DNA of 64,000 nt from Nostocales cyanobacterium HT-58-2 (lineage in GTDB: Bacteria > Cyanobacteriota > Cyanobacteriia > Cyanobacteriales > Nostocaceae): the NCBI GenBank assembly GCA_002163975.1, contig CP019636.1, forward strand, positions 5,831,501-5,895,500, read 5' to 3'. Shown here piece after piece: positions 44,727 to 53,586 of this stretch. The translations under genes were made by a program, and so were the position numbers. The first letter of the stretch is position 1. Each line of letters starts with the position of its first letter. The notes under the pieces were generated by a model. That model had not been told where the DNA came from. It did no database searches and saw only the letters and a list, made by a program, of their open reading frames with translations.

Positions 44727-47700
44727 ATGAGTTCCCTTTTATACTCTTTTACTCAGGCAGTGAATATCTACCCCGCCTCCGATTTATTTTTGCGTCATCG
44801 CTTGCAAACCGTGGAGGAATTGTGGGAGTCTGTTCTGCGGCAAGAATGTGGTCAGAAGATGGTAGATCTGTTGCGACAACTGCGGGATTTATGTTCGCCA
44901 GAAGGACAAGCAATCAATGACCAAGCTTCTTCTGTATTTAAGTTGATAGAACAGCTTAATATCAACGAAGCAATTCGAGCAGCTCGTGCGTTTGCTTTGT
45001 ATTTCCAGTTGATTAACATCATAGAGCAGGACTACGAACAACGGCAGCAATTAATTCGTTATGAAGTAGAAACAGAATCAGGAACTCAAGAAACCTTACC
45101 AGATTTCATATGTTCATCTAACCAGGAAGAAGCAGAAAATCCTGTTAACAGTGGACTTGGTGCAGATTTGTTGACAAAGAGTTGGCAAGCAGCTAACTCC
45201 AACGGTAAACAGAGAGGGACTTTTGCCAATTTATTTCCTCATTTATTTAAACTAAATGTTCCACCACAGCAAATACAACGCTTGATTGCACAGTTAGATG
45301 TGCAACTCGTGTTTACAGCGCACCCAACAGAAATTGTCCGTCATACCATCCGCGATAAGCAGCGACGAGTGGTTCAGTTGTTGCAACAGTTAGATGTGGT
45401 GGAAAAGCGTTCTACGAATGGTGGTTCTTCCTGGGAAGTCGAGGAAGTGCGAGGACAATTGCTCGAAGAAATCCGCCTGTGGTGGCGTACTGACGAGCTA
45501 CACCAGTTTAAACCTTCGGTACTCGATGAAGTAGACTATGCCTTACACTACTTCCAAGAAGTCATATTTGATGCCATTCCTTTCTTGTACAAACGCTTCA
45601 AATATGCTCTTTCTAGCACTTTCCCCTGGTTAGAACCACCCAGGAAAAACTTCTGTAAGTTTGGCTCTTGGGTAGGTGCAGATAGAGATGGGAACCCATC
45701 GGTCACACCAGACATCACCTGGCAAACAGCCTGTTATCAGCGCAACATTGTGCTGGAAAAATACATCAAGTCGGTGAAGCAGTTGATTAGCTTGTTGAGC
45801 TTATCGCTGCATTGGAGTGATATATTACCAGACTTGCTAGAATCTCTGGAGTTAGAGCAGTCCCAGCTCAGTGAAGTGTATGACCAACTGGCTCTGCGCT
45901 TTCGGCAAGAACCCTATCGGCTCAAGCTATCTTATATATTGAAGCGGCTAGAAAATACTCGCGATCGCAACCTAGCTTTGCATAAAGGAGAAATCCTCAA
46001 GAGCGAGAATAATACGCCTATCTACCGCTCAGGAGCAGAGTTCTTAGCAGAACTGCGTCTAATTGAACGCAACCTGACAGAAACAGGTTTAAGCTGTAGA
46101 GAATTAGAAAATCTGATTTGTCAGGTAGAAATTTTTGGTTTTAACTTAACGCATCTAGATATCCGCCAAGAATCATCCCGCCACTCAGATGCTCTCAATG
46201 AAATTCTGGAGTATTTGGGAGTTTTAAAAGTCCCTTACAACGAACTCTCTGAAGACGAGAGAGTTGCTTGGCTTGTTGGAGAACTGCAAACACGCCGCCC
46301 GTTAATTCCAGCAGAACTGCCATTCTCTGAAAAAACAAACGATGTGATTCAAACTTTACGGGTGGTGCGATCGCTACAACAAGAGTTTGATGAGAACATC
46401 TGCCAAACATACATTATCAGTATGTGTCGCCAAGTCAGTGATGTGCTAGAAGTTTTGCTACTAGCCAAGGAAGCCGGGCTCTATGACCCAGGTACTGCTA
46501 TTGGTACAATTCAAGTCATTCCTCTGTTTGAGACAGTAGAAGACTTGCGACGCTCCACAAGCGTCATGCGAAAACTGTTTGCATTACCCTTATATCGCGC
46601 TTTGCTAGCAGGAGGGTATCAAGCACAGGAAGACAAGGAAGACAAAACCCCCTCATCCCCACTCACTCCCAATTTGCAAGAAGTAATGTTGGGGTATTCT
46701 GACAGCAATAAAGACTCTGGTTTTTTAAGTAGTAACTGGGAAATCCACAAAGCTCAAAAATCACTACAGCAAGTCGCAGAAGAATATGGCGTGAATCTGC
46801 GGATTTTCCACGGACGAGGTGGTTCTGTGGGACGCGGTGGTGGTCCAGCTTATGAGGCGATTTTGGCTCAGCCTGGTCACAGTATCAATGGACGGATCAA
46901 AATTACAGAACAAGGAGAAGTTCTAGCTTCTAAATACTCCTTACGGGACTTAGCGCTATACAACCTGGAAACTATCACCACTGCTGTCATTCAAGCTAGC
47001 TTGCTGCGCACTGGGTTTGATGATATAGAACCCTGGAACGAAATTATGGAAGAGCTAGCAGCGCGATCGCGCGCTCACTACCGCAACCTCATCTACGAAC
47101 AACCTGATTTTATTGACTTTTTCCATCAAGTCACCCCAATTGAGGAAATTAGCCAGCTACAAATTAGCTCCCGTCCTGCTCGTCGTCCATCTGGCAAGAA
47201 AGATTTAAGTGGCTTGCGGGCAATTCCCTGGGTATTCAGTTGGACACAAACCCGTTTCTTGCTACCTTCTTGGTATGGTGTTGGTACAGCGTTGCAAGAA
47301 TTCCTAAACGAAGAACCAGAAGAACATCTGAAGTTACTGCGTTATTTCTGTATCAAATGGCCTTTCTTCAAAATGGTGATTTCTAAGGCTGAAATGACCT
47401 TAGCAAAAGTAGACTTGCAAATGGCGCAACAGTATGTTCAAGAATTGTCTAAACCTGAAGACAAAGCTCGATTTGAAAAGGTTTTTGAACAAATCGCTAA
47501 TGAATTTTACCTGACTCGGAATTTAGTTTTGCAAATTACTGGTCACCAAAGACTTTTGGATGGCGACCCCGTATTGCAGCGATCAGTACAGTTGCGTAAT
47601 GGTACCATTGTACCGCTTGGGTTTATACAAGTTTCTCTCCTCAAGCGTCTGCGCGAAGCCCGAACGAATGTGACATCCGGAGTCATCCACTCTCGTTATA

Positions 47701-47774
47701 GTAAAGGCGAGTTGCTACGAGGGGCATTGTTAACTATCAACGGTATTGCCGCAGGCATGAGAAATACTGGTTGA
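44727..47774 (+). CDS. ppc: phosphoenolpyruvate carboxylase
   Basis: Start set at the ATG at 44727 (1015 aa), because the family in related cyanobacteria begins just there with M-x-S-x-L-Y; a TTG at 44634 would add 31 unconserved residues. Carboxylates PEP to oxaloacetate. Active-site motifs: VFTAHPTEIVRHT, GSWVGADRDGNPSVT, GYSDSNKDSG, FHGRGGSVGRGGGP, and the C-terminal GIAAGMRNTG. A low-complexity insertion (EDKEDKTPSSPLTP) sits before the GYSDS motif. Confidence 0.93.
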   Translation: MSSLLYSFTQAVNIYPASDLFLRHRLQTVEELWESVLRQECGQKMVDLLRQLRDLCSPEGQAINDQASSVFKLIEQLNINEAIRAARAFALYFQLINIIEQDYEQRQQLIRYEVETESGTQETLPDFICSSNQEEAENPVNSGLGADLLTKSWQAANSNGKQRGTFANLFPHLFKLNVPPQQIQRLIAQLDVQLVFTAHPTEIVRHTIRDKQRRVVQLLQQLDVVEKRSTNGGSSWEVEEVRGQLLEEIRLWWRTDELHQFKPSVLDEVDYALHYFQEVIFDAIPFLYKRFKYALSSTFPWLEPPRKNFCKFGSWVGADRDGNPSVTPDITWQTACYQRNIVLEKYIKSVKQLISLLSLSLHWSDILPDLLESLELEQSQLSEVYDQLALRFRQEPYRLKLSYILKRLENTRDRNLALHKGEILKSENNTPIYRSGAEFLAELRLIERNLTETGLSCRELENLICQVEIFGFNLTHLDIRQESSRHSDALNEILEYLGVLKVPYNELSEDERVAWLVGELQTRRPLIPAELPFSEKTNDVIQTLRVVRSLQQEFDENICQTYIISMCRQVSDVLEVLLLAKEAGLYDPGTAIGTIQVIPLFETVEDLRRSTSVMRKLFALPLYRALLAGGYQAQEDKEDKTPSSPLTPNLQEVMLGYSDSNKDSGFLSSNWEIHKAQKSLQQVAEEYGVNLRIFHGRGGSVGRGGGPAYEAILAQPGHSINGRIKITEQGEVLASKYSLRDLALYNLETITTAVIQASLLRTGFDDIEPWNEIMEELAARSRAHYRNLIYEQPDFIDFFHQVTPIEEISQLQISSRPARRPSGKKDLSGLRAIPWVFSWTQTRFLLPSWYGVGTALQEFLNEEPEEHLKLLRYFCIKWPFFKMVISKAEMTLAKVDLQMAQQYVQELSKPEDKARFEKVFEQIANEFYLTRNLVLQITGHQRLLDGDPVLQRSVQLRNGTIVPLGFIQVSLLKRLREARTNVTSGVIHSRYSKGELLRGALLTINGIAAGMRNTG

Positions 47775-47779
47775 TCTGC

Positions 47780-48030
47780 TAAGCGGAGTCAAGAGTTCAA
47801 AGTCTAAAGTCAAGGCGGAGTCCAAAGTCCAAAATAAACTCTTCTTGACTCTTGACTAGAACTCTTGCATGAATATTTTGTGTAGGGGAGTTAGAGAGTA
47901 AAGCAGCGCAACAAATCTCAGAAGATGCGTTACGGACTTCGTCCTAACACATCCTACAAATCTTTTATAGCATTCATGCAAGATGTCTACTCTTGACTCT
48001 TGACCCTTGACTCTTGACTCTTAAATCCTG
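47780..48030. repeat. heptamer repeats and a fold-back element
   Basis: CTTGACT units occur at both ends of the gap. Between them lies a fold-back element: CTTGCATGAAT (47864-47874) and ATTCATGCAAG (47972-47982) enclose ~97 bases whose middle can pair too (GATGCGTTACGGAC with GTCCTAACACATC). This is a MITE-like layout without coding capacity. Confidence 0.65.
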
Positions 48031-48034
48031 ACTC

Positions 48035-48289
48035 ATGACGAAAAATCGAACTCTAATTTGTACCTTTTTAGCCCTCCTGACTGGATTTTCTGGAGGTTAC
48101 ATAGGAGGGCAATTGACCATAAATCTCCATGGTCACAACTGTCAAAACCAACCCTGGGGCTTGAAGGAAATGTGTCATGCTTGGATAGCACCAGGGGCAG
48201 TTTGGCAAGGTAGCACCACAGGAATGTGGACAGGAACTGTTTTGGGTGCATTTGTTGCGGGTTTAGTGACACGACAAAATCGGCAGTAG
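48035..48289 (+). CDS. small membrane protein, function unknown
   Basis: 84 aa. N-terminal hydrophobic stretch LICTFLALLTGFSGGYIGG and a second at the C-terminus (GTVLGAFVAGLVT), so two helices. Cys-containing central loop with NCQNQPWGLKEMCHAW. No known family recognised. Confidence 0.5.
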   Translation: MTKNRTLICTFLALLTGFSGGYIGGQLTINLHGHNCQNQPWGLKEMCHAWIAPGAVWQGSTTGMWTGTVLGAFVAGLVTRQNRQ

Positions 48290-48360
48290 GGAGAAGAAAG
48301 AAGAGGGAAAAATATTGACTCTTGTTTCCTCATTCATTCTTCTTTCCCTATACCCTTGGT

Positions 48361-48750
48361 TTATAAGCCGTCAGCTGGGGCGGTAGGCGTTTGTAAATGA
48401 CTCAGAGTTTTCCAAGAGTTGGTGTTGGTGTCAAAACAACGCCAAGTTCCCCCAGAACACTCCTGATAGCAAAACAGGGAGCGATCGCCAGCGTTAAAGT
48501 TGTCAGTTAAATAGTAGATAATTCCTCTAAAAGGATGTGTTTTTCGACTCAATCGCTTGGCTACTGCTTGATTGGGGCACTCTATAACAAACACGGGTTG
48601 TCCATCCAAATAGCCCAAAGAGAAGATACACATCCGCAAAATGGCTCGCAGCCAGCTTTCTGAGTTATCGAAATAATCATCGATAATTTTGTTAGTGAGA
48701 GCTTTCTCTAAGGCACGGTCTTGTTTATGAGGAGTGTGAGGGTCTGACAT
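48361..48750 (-). CDS. conserved cyanobacterial hypothetical protein
   Basis: 129 aa, soluble, no signal. Contains FSLGYLDGQPVFVIECPN, RLSRKTHPFRGIIYYL and CYQECSGGTWRC, a style seen in cyanobacterial hypotheticals, but I recognise no function. Isolated gene. Confidence 0.6.
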   Translation of the reverse strand: MSDPHTPHKQDRALEKALTNKIIDDYFDNSESWLRAILRMCIFSLGYLDGQPVFVIECPNQAVAKRLSRKTHPFRGIIYYLTDNFNAGDRSLFCYQECSGGTWRCFDTNTNSWKTLSHLQTPTAPADGL

Positions 48751-48991
48751 AGCGCAACCTAATGCTTTACCGTTGGTTTGAGATTAAACCAAAAGCTCCA
48801 AAAGTGACAAGCGTATGTCGAAACATACATCAAGAAAAGTCGAGAAAAGTCAAGAAAAGTCAAAAATTCAAAAATAAAGGTCAAAAATCGCTTCCTGAAC
48901 TCATTTCCCTATCTCGCCACTTCCTCCTTGCCTCCTTCTATGTTCACCATGCCTGGTAAAATCTTCTATTGAGGATCATAGTAAACTTGCC

Positions 48992-49297
48992 ATGACTGCC
49001 GAAATTAACCAAGAGAACCAAACAACTAAAGGTGCTGATGCTATTGATGAAGCAATTGCACGCGGAATTGATTTTGATGGTTCCCCCATCCCCTCGGAAA
49101 AGTTGGAACTTTATCATAAAGTCATGGCGCTAGAAGCGAATAGGCAGCGCAGCGGTGTGAGCAACACTATGCGATCGCGGATTGTGCGAATTGGCGCGAA
49201 ACACATTCCCCAACCAGAACTCAACCAGCAGTTAATAGACGCTGGTTTTGCCCCGTTAAAAGAAAAAGAAATTGCCTTTTTCTATGGTGGAAAGTGA
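48992..49297 (+). CDS. DUF4090 family protein
   Basis: 101 aa. The sequence AIDEAIARGIDFDGSPIPSEKLELYHKVMALEANRQRSGVSNTMRSRI is the DUF4090 pattern, a cyanobacteria-specific soluble family of unknown role. Convergent with the Maf gene downstream. Confidence 0.85.
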   Translation: MTAEINQENQTTKGADAIDEAIARGIDFDGSPIPSEKLELYHKVMALEANRQRSGVSNTMRSRIVRIGAKHIPQPELNQQLIDAGFAPLKEKEIAFFYGGK

Positions 49298-49342
49298 GAT
49301 AGGGAACAAGAAGAAAACAGAAAATTATTGTGCCTTCACTAT

Positions 49343-49933
49343 TCACCAAAAATCTGTAACACTGTACCCCATTTCCTCTAGCATTTGTCTTAGTAGAGGC
49401 AAACTCAGTCCAATCACGTTACTGTGGCAACCTTCGATTTTTTCTACAAATAGACCACCACGACCCTCCAAGGCAAAAGCACCAGCACATTTTAAAGGTT
49501 CACCAGTAGCGACATAGGCGTCAATAGTGCGATCGCTCAGTTGAGCAAAGTAAACCCTTGTGACCTGACACCTAACTAAAGTTCGGTTTTGTGAAAGGTC
49601 AATGAAAACGTGACCTGTGTAAAGATCACCAAAATGACCTTGCATTTTTTGCCAGCGTTGACGTGCTTCCTCTGGATTTGCGGGTTTACCATGAATTTCC
49701 CCATTCACCGCCAACACAGAATCGCAACCCATGATTAAAGCAGATTCAAACTGAGGGGCTACAGTTTCTGCCTTGCGTTGGGCTAAAGTTTTTACCAATT
49801 GTGCTGGCTCATCAATTTGGACTTGCGACTCATCAAAGTCACTGGGATAAACTAAAGGTTGAATTCCAGCAGTTTGCAGCAAGCGGCGTCGCGCAGGGGA
49901 AGCAGATGCAAGGACAAAGGGTGGAGTGCCCAT
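49343..49933 (-). CDS. Maf-family nucleoside triphosphate pyrophosphatase
   Basis: 196 aa. The Maf signature ASASPARRRLL is at the N-terminus, and FDESQVQIDE plus KAETVA and GCDSVLAVNGEI follow. Removes non-canonical or excess nucleotides. Lies 40 bases downstream of the PsbP-family gene. Confidence 0.9.
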   Translation of the reverse strand: MGTPPFVLASASPARRRLLQTAGIQPLVYPSDFDESQVQIDEPAQLVKTLAQRKAETVAPQFESALIMGCDSVLAVNGEIHGKPANPEEARQRWQKMQGHFGDLYTGHVFIDLSQNRTLVRCQVTRVYFAQLSDRTIDAYVATGEPLKCAGAFALEGRGGLFVEKIEGCHSNVIGLSLPLLRQMLEEMGYSVTDFW

Positions 49934-49972
49934 AGGAGGAGTCGGAAGTGGAGATTAGCAAACTAATGATAG

Positions 49973-50518
49973 CTAGTAAACAGAGAAAGACTCTACCGAT
50001 TCTTCAATTAATCGTTTCACTCTACCCCAACGTCTTTCAGGAATTGAGGCATTAAACGTAAAAAGTTTGCCACGACTGACAGCCACGCTAGCAAGGTTGT
50101 GGCGTTTTTGGTTATTGGGCAATGAAATTGCATACTCTAAAAGATAGTATGTCTTTCCGTTAGACTCCTGCTCTTGAGCATTGACTAATTCAGCTTTACG
50201 ACCAGAACCTTCAGGAGCTAACGCATTTTTTCCCAACTTATATCCTACTTCTCCTGGCGTTCCCAGTTCTTTCAAAGTTTTGCCTTCTGGAACTGGACTA
50301 ATCACTACAGAAATATTTTCAGTTAGCTCAATGATGTCGTGGAAGACCACATCCGGACCGTTACCAACTTTAACTTGTACCCAGCCGTTAGGATATGAGA
50401 ACTCATAGCCGTCAGTGGTGTCTACATAGCTTTTGAGTCCAGCTGCAGCCGCGACACTACAATGACTCAAGCTGAAGCTAAACGCCAACACCACAATCAA
50501 TACAATTCTTTTCCACAT
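49973..50518 (-). CDS. PsbP-family protein
   Basis: Start set at the ATG at 50518 (181 aa), with AAAGGAAA at good spacing; a frame to 50557 adds 13 residues. Signal peptide MWKRIVLIVVLAFSFSLSHC with a possible lipobox at the Cys (non-canonical His at -1) or cleavage after VAAAA. Mature domain starts LKSYVDTTDGYEFSYPNGW, the PsbP motif, and includes FHDIIELTENISVVI. Likely the cyanobacterial CyanoP-type lumenal factor of photosystem II assembly. Confidence 0.85.
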   Translation of the reverse strand: MWKRIVLIVVLAFSFSLSHCSVAAAAGLKSYVDTTDGYEFSYPNGWVQVKVGNGPDVVFHDIIELTENISVVISPVPEGKTLKELGTPGEVGYKLGKNALAPEGSGRKAELVNAQEQESNGKTYYLLEYAISLPNNQKRHNLASVAVSRGKLFTFNASIPERRWGRVKRLIEESVESFSVY

Positions 50519-51336
50519 TTCTACTGTTTCCTTTAGGCTGGAAGCAACACCAGGCAAGTGTCATGTTTCGTTTTTCATTGTCCCATGTATGCTGACAACT
50601 TACGAACTGCGTTGATTTTACCCTGGTAGAACACCAGAACACATTCAAACTTGGTTTGAGCAAAGAAGCGATCGCACTTCAAAAACATGGATGCCTACAC
50701 TACTAAGGTGTGTTCTATACAGGCATATGCTCATATTCCGACTTATTGGTGGTTATAACGTCTATTCTAAAAATCTTTAATGGAGGTACTTGGATACTTT
50801 TCTAATGCATTTTGATGGTTGTGATTTCGATGAATGAACTTGCTAAAAATAAACCTCTAGCCATCATCTTTTAAAAATTTTTGATTGATTAACTTATTGT
50901 AAATAAAGTTTAAATTATTCTGATTATAACACATCATCTTATCATAGTCTTGTTGTTACTAAGATATTTTTTATACAAAGTTAATATAAGCTTTTCATCT
51001 TTATATATAGTTATATAAGTTTTTCATAAAGATTAGATTTGTTAAGTGACGATCCACCACCAAAATACTAGGATGCAATTACACCATGAACTAATCATAG
51101 ATAGCTATGAATAAGTCAGAGAAAGACCTAGGAACAATCAAGAGCAAGAAAATATTATTCAGGAAAGGATAACAATCATACATTTAAAAGTTACATAAAA
51201 GCTTTGATAGTTATCGGAGATATTTATAGCAAAATCTATAACAAACCGAAATCACTTTTGAGAAAATGCGAAGGCTGTAGAGGTAGCTTTTGCGACAAGT
51301 ATTTGGAGATACCTTCTTATTTAAGATATGACTAGT
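50519..51336. other. long AT-rich gap
   Basis: No convincing gene; the longest frames are short and without ribosome sites. The right part should hold the promoter of the split gene beginning at 51337. Confidence 0.45.
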
Positions 51337-51407
51337 ATGATTTCAAACACCGTTTTTTTACCTAAAATAGGTTCCGTTATTTCTTCAGTTTTGGTAGTAG
51401 CTAGTAC

Positions 51408-52679
51408 CTGAAGGGGTGACGAAGAAGCTATAAAGCAGACTGAATAAGAGTCATAGCACGTAGGCCCTTCTGAAAATTGGGTAATTTACTGGGCTTTAAG
51501 CGCATCAAATCATGAGCGAAATTAGCCCAAAATTCCATTGCACCTACCCATAGTTGACCATACAAACCAATCCAAAAAGCACTGTGTCGTTGGTGTAATC
51601 GCCGTAATTCTTTCAAACGACCAACATATTTTTGTAGTCCCATTTTACGAGAGTTACGACCAACTAAGATAGCACAAGTATAGGCAATGGCAATCAATAA
51701 GATCAATGCTATCAAACGTTGATTATCAGCATGAGTAGATTCGAGATTATAACCACCAGTCTTGCAATCACGGAACATGGCCTCAATACAACTTCGCAAT
51801 TTAAAAGCTTTAATTGCATCGCTAAGGCTGTCAAGGTTAGTGAGTAAAAACCAACCAGCAGGCTCCAACTTACCACGATATTTGCGCTTGTAATATGCGG
51901 CTAAATTGAATTTAGCGAAACCTTTCTGTTTGGTAGTCTGAATACCCGTCAGGAAGAACGAGATACCAGGGATTAGTCCCAAGGATTGTAAACGTTGGTA
52001 TGACTGATTTTCTTGCCGAATATAAGTGCCTTGGTTTTGACGCAATACAAAGGCAATTTTCTTACTATATAGCCAATTTGCCAGCTTGATACTATGAAAT
52101 TCTCTATCTCCTAGCACCAGTATTTTATATCCCTTAAATAACCGTAGCAATGGGCGTATTAACTTTTTCTGTTCCGCCAAATTGCTCGCTCCTCTTTTTG
52201 ATAACAATATCCAGTAAACTGGTATTGCTCTTTTTTGTTCAATCAAGCTGATTACGAATACATTTTGCTCTCACCACTGTGTTCTATCAATGGCAAATAT
52301 CAGTTGTTTATCTGCACCAATAACGCTGTTCTTTATCCATCTTTTTATTAGGGGAAACCACAGATATTCAATTGATAGCTGCGGCAGTAGTAAAAATCTT
52401 TGAATACTCCTGCGTCTACTTTCAAAAAGTATTGGTTGTGGAAATACAGATGAGAGCTTTTCTATCGTGACCGTTTTCTGAAATTGTAATAGTATAACCA
52501 AGATTTCTAACATCTTGTACTGCGTGGGTGTGAGTAGATTTTCAAAGCAGCTTTGGTAGAATTTAGGTAGTATTATCATCTGATAAGTCTTGTTGAGAAT
52601 ACCTGGCCTATCTTTTTTTACCTTAAAACGGTCACACTCCTCTATTTTCTTGGCTTCAGTCCCTTTGTCACCCCTTCAG
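51408..52679 (-). mobile_element. IS4-type insertion sequence, 1272 bp
   Basis: Terminal inverted repeats CTGAAGGGGTGACGAAG (left, 51408-51424) and CTGAAGGGGTGACAAAG (right, inverted, 52663-52679), one mismatch. Flanked by the 9-bp direct repeat AGCTAGTAC at 51399-51407 and 52680-52688. A single transposase-like gene on the reverse strand, split by a stop codon. Fits the IS4 superfamily by the DDE residues and target-duplication length. Confidence 0.9.
51428..52579 (-). pseudogene. IS4-family transposase with in-frame stop
   Basis: Two frames in the same phase, 52579-52271 (102 aa) and 52246-51428 (272 aa). Between them a TGA at 52271-52273 interrupts DRTQW-stop-EQNVFVISLIEQKRAIP. Related transposases read DRTQWR here, so CGA-to-TGA is the likely event. 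DDE candidates: Asp in AIDRTQW, Asp in LVLGDREFHS, Glu in the SCIEAMFRDCK helix. Without readthrough the transposase should be inactive. Confidence 0.88.
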
Positions 52680-53507
52680 AGCTAGTACTTTATTACCTTC
52701 ACCACTTAGAGCGCAAACAAATCCATTGGTCTCAGATGGAGCTTTAAATGCTGTTGATTATTGTAAAAAGAATGCCTCTAGTTATTTCCGGTCTGACAAA
52801 ACCAGATTGCTTGTTGCGACCTCTAACTGCTCAGACATAGTTCACAAAACCGTTAGTGTGTTAAAAGCAGCTGGCTACAATCCTAAACTGAATTTGAATA
52901 CAGACCAAGGTTTATCCACTTTTATCAGGGGTGCCGTTCAAATTCTCGGTAAAGATAAAGAGTATGTTCGTACTTTTCAAAATGTTCGGACATATTTTGG
53001 TGATAAGGTAGCTGAACAGATTGGTATCGGAGCAGTAGGTTTATACGCTCATAGTAATCTAGGTTATAAATTCAAAAATTCTAATGATCGTGAGGAAAAA
53101 CGTGCAGCGCAGCGCGCGGATAATCAAGTACTTAACAATAATCAAGTACTTAACAAAAGAGGTAACGAAACTCATGAACAATGGTATGAAAGAATTGATC
53201 CAATCATCATGCGTACTCCAAAAGCAGAGTACCAAGCATGGAAAGCAACTTTGTCGGCTCAAGATAGAAAAGCATACGACGCTATCACAAAACGTAAAAA
53301 TCGTGAAGCAGCAAATAGGTTCAACGATGTTCTGCCTGCGATAATAGAAGATGCGCTCTCAAACCAAGATGCGACCTCCACACCTCAAGAATGTTGGCGA
53401 CCTGATGATCGTGGTAACTGGAAGCGTATTTGCTAAGCAACGCGTCAGGTCAGTTAGAAGTCAAACGGCGCTATGCAGAATTAGGCGTAGTTTGTGCTTC
53501 TGGTTTA

Positions 53508-53581
53508 GAGAGTGAGTTTTTATCCTCACCCTTGAGTGAACGCCCTAAGGTGCGGGAGACTCTCCTACCAAACTCACTCTC
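53508..53581. repeat. inverted repeat at the convergent end
   Basis: GAGAGTGAGTTT at 53508-53519 and AAACTCACTCTC at 53570-53581 are perfect 12-base complements around a 50-base loop. Lies between the stops of the interrupted gene (53436) and the phosphatase gene (53587); may act as a bidirectional 3' structure. Confidence 0.4.
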
Positions 53582-53586
53582 AACTC

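Larger units (their letters stand above)
51337..53436 (+). pseudogene. secreted-protein gene disrupted by an IS element
   Basis: Left part: ATG at 51337 encodes a basic-hydrophobic start (MISNTVFLPKIGSVISSVLVVAS). It is broken by the IS at 51408. Right part resumes at 52689. Removing the IS and one copy of the 9-bp duplication joins the frames exactly, giving a 272-residue protein with a normal signal peptide ending ...SPLRA-Q. The mature part includes YCKKNAS, KTVSVLKAAGY and later NRFNDVLPAIIEDALS; function unknown. The remaining right-hand frame (from a TTG at 52726, 236 codons) lacks the signal, so the gene is probably dead. Confidence 0.8.

Noticed and set aside
47780..48030. Possible CRISPR array
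   Set aside because: Heptamer units and one fold-back element; no equal-length repeats with spacers and no cas genes.
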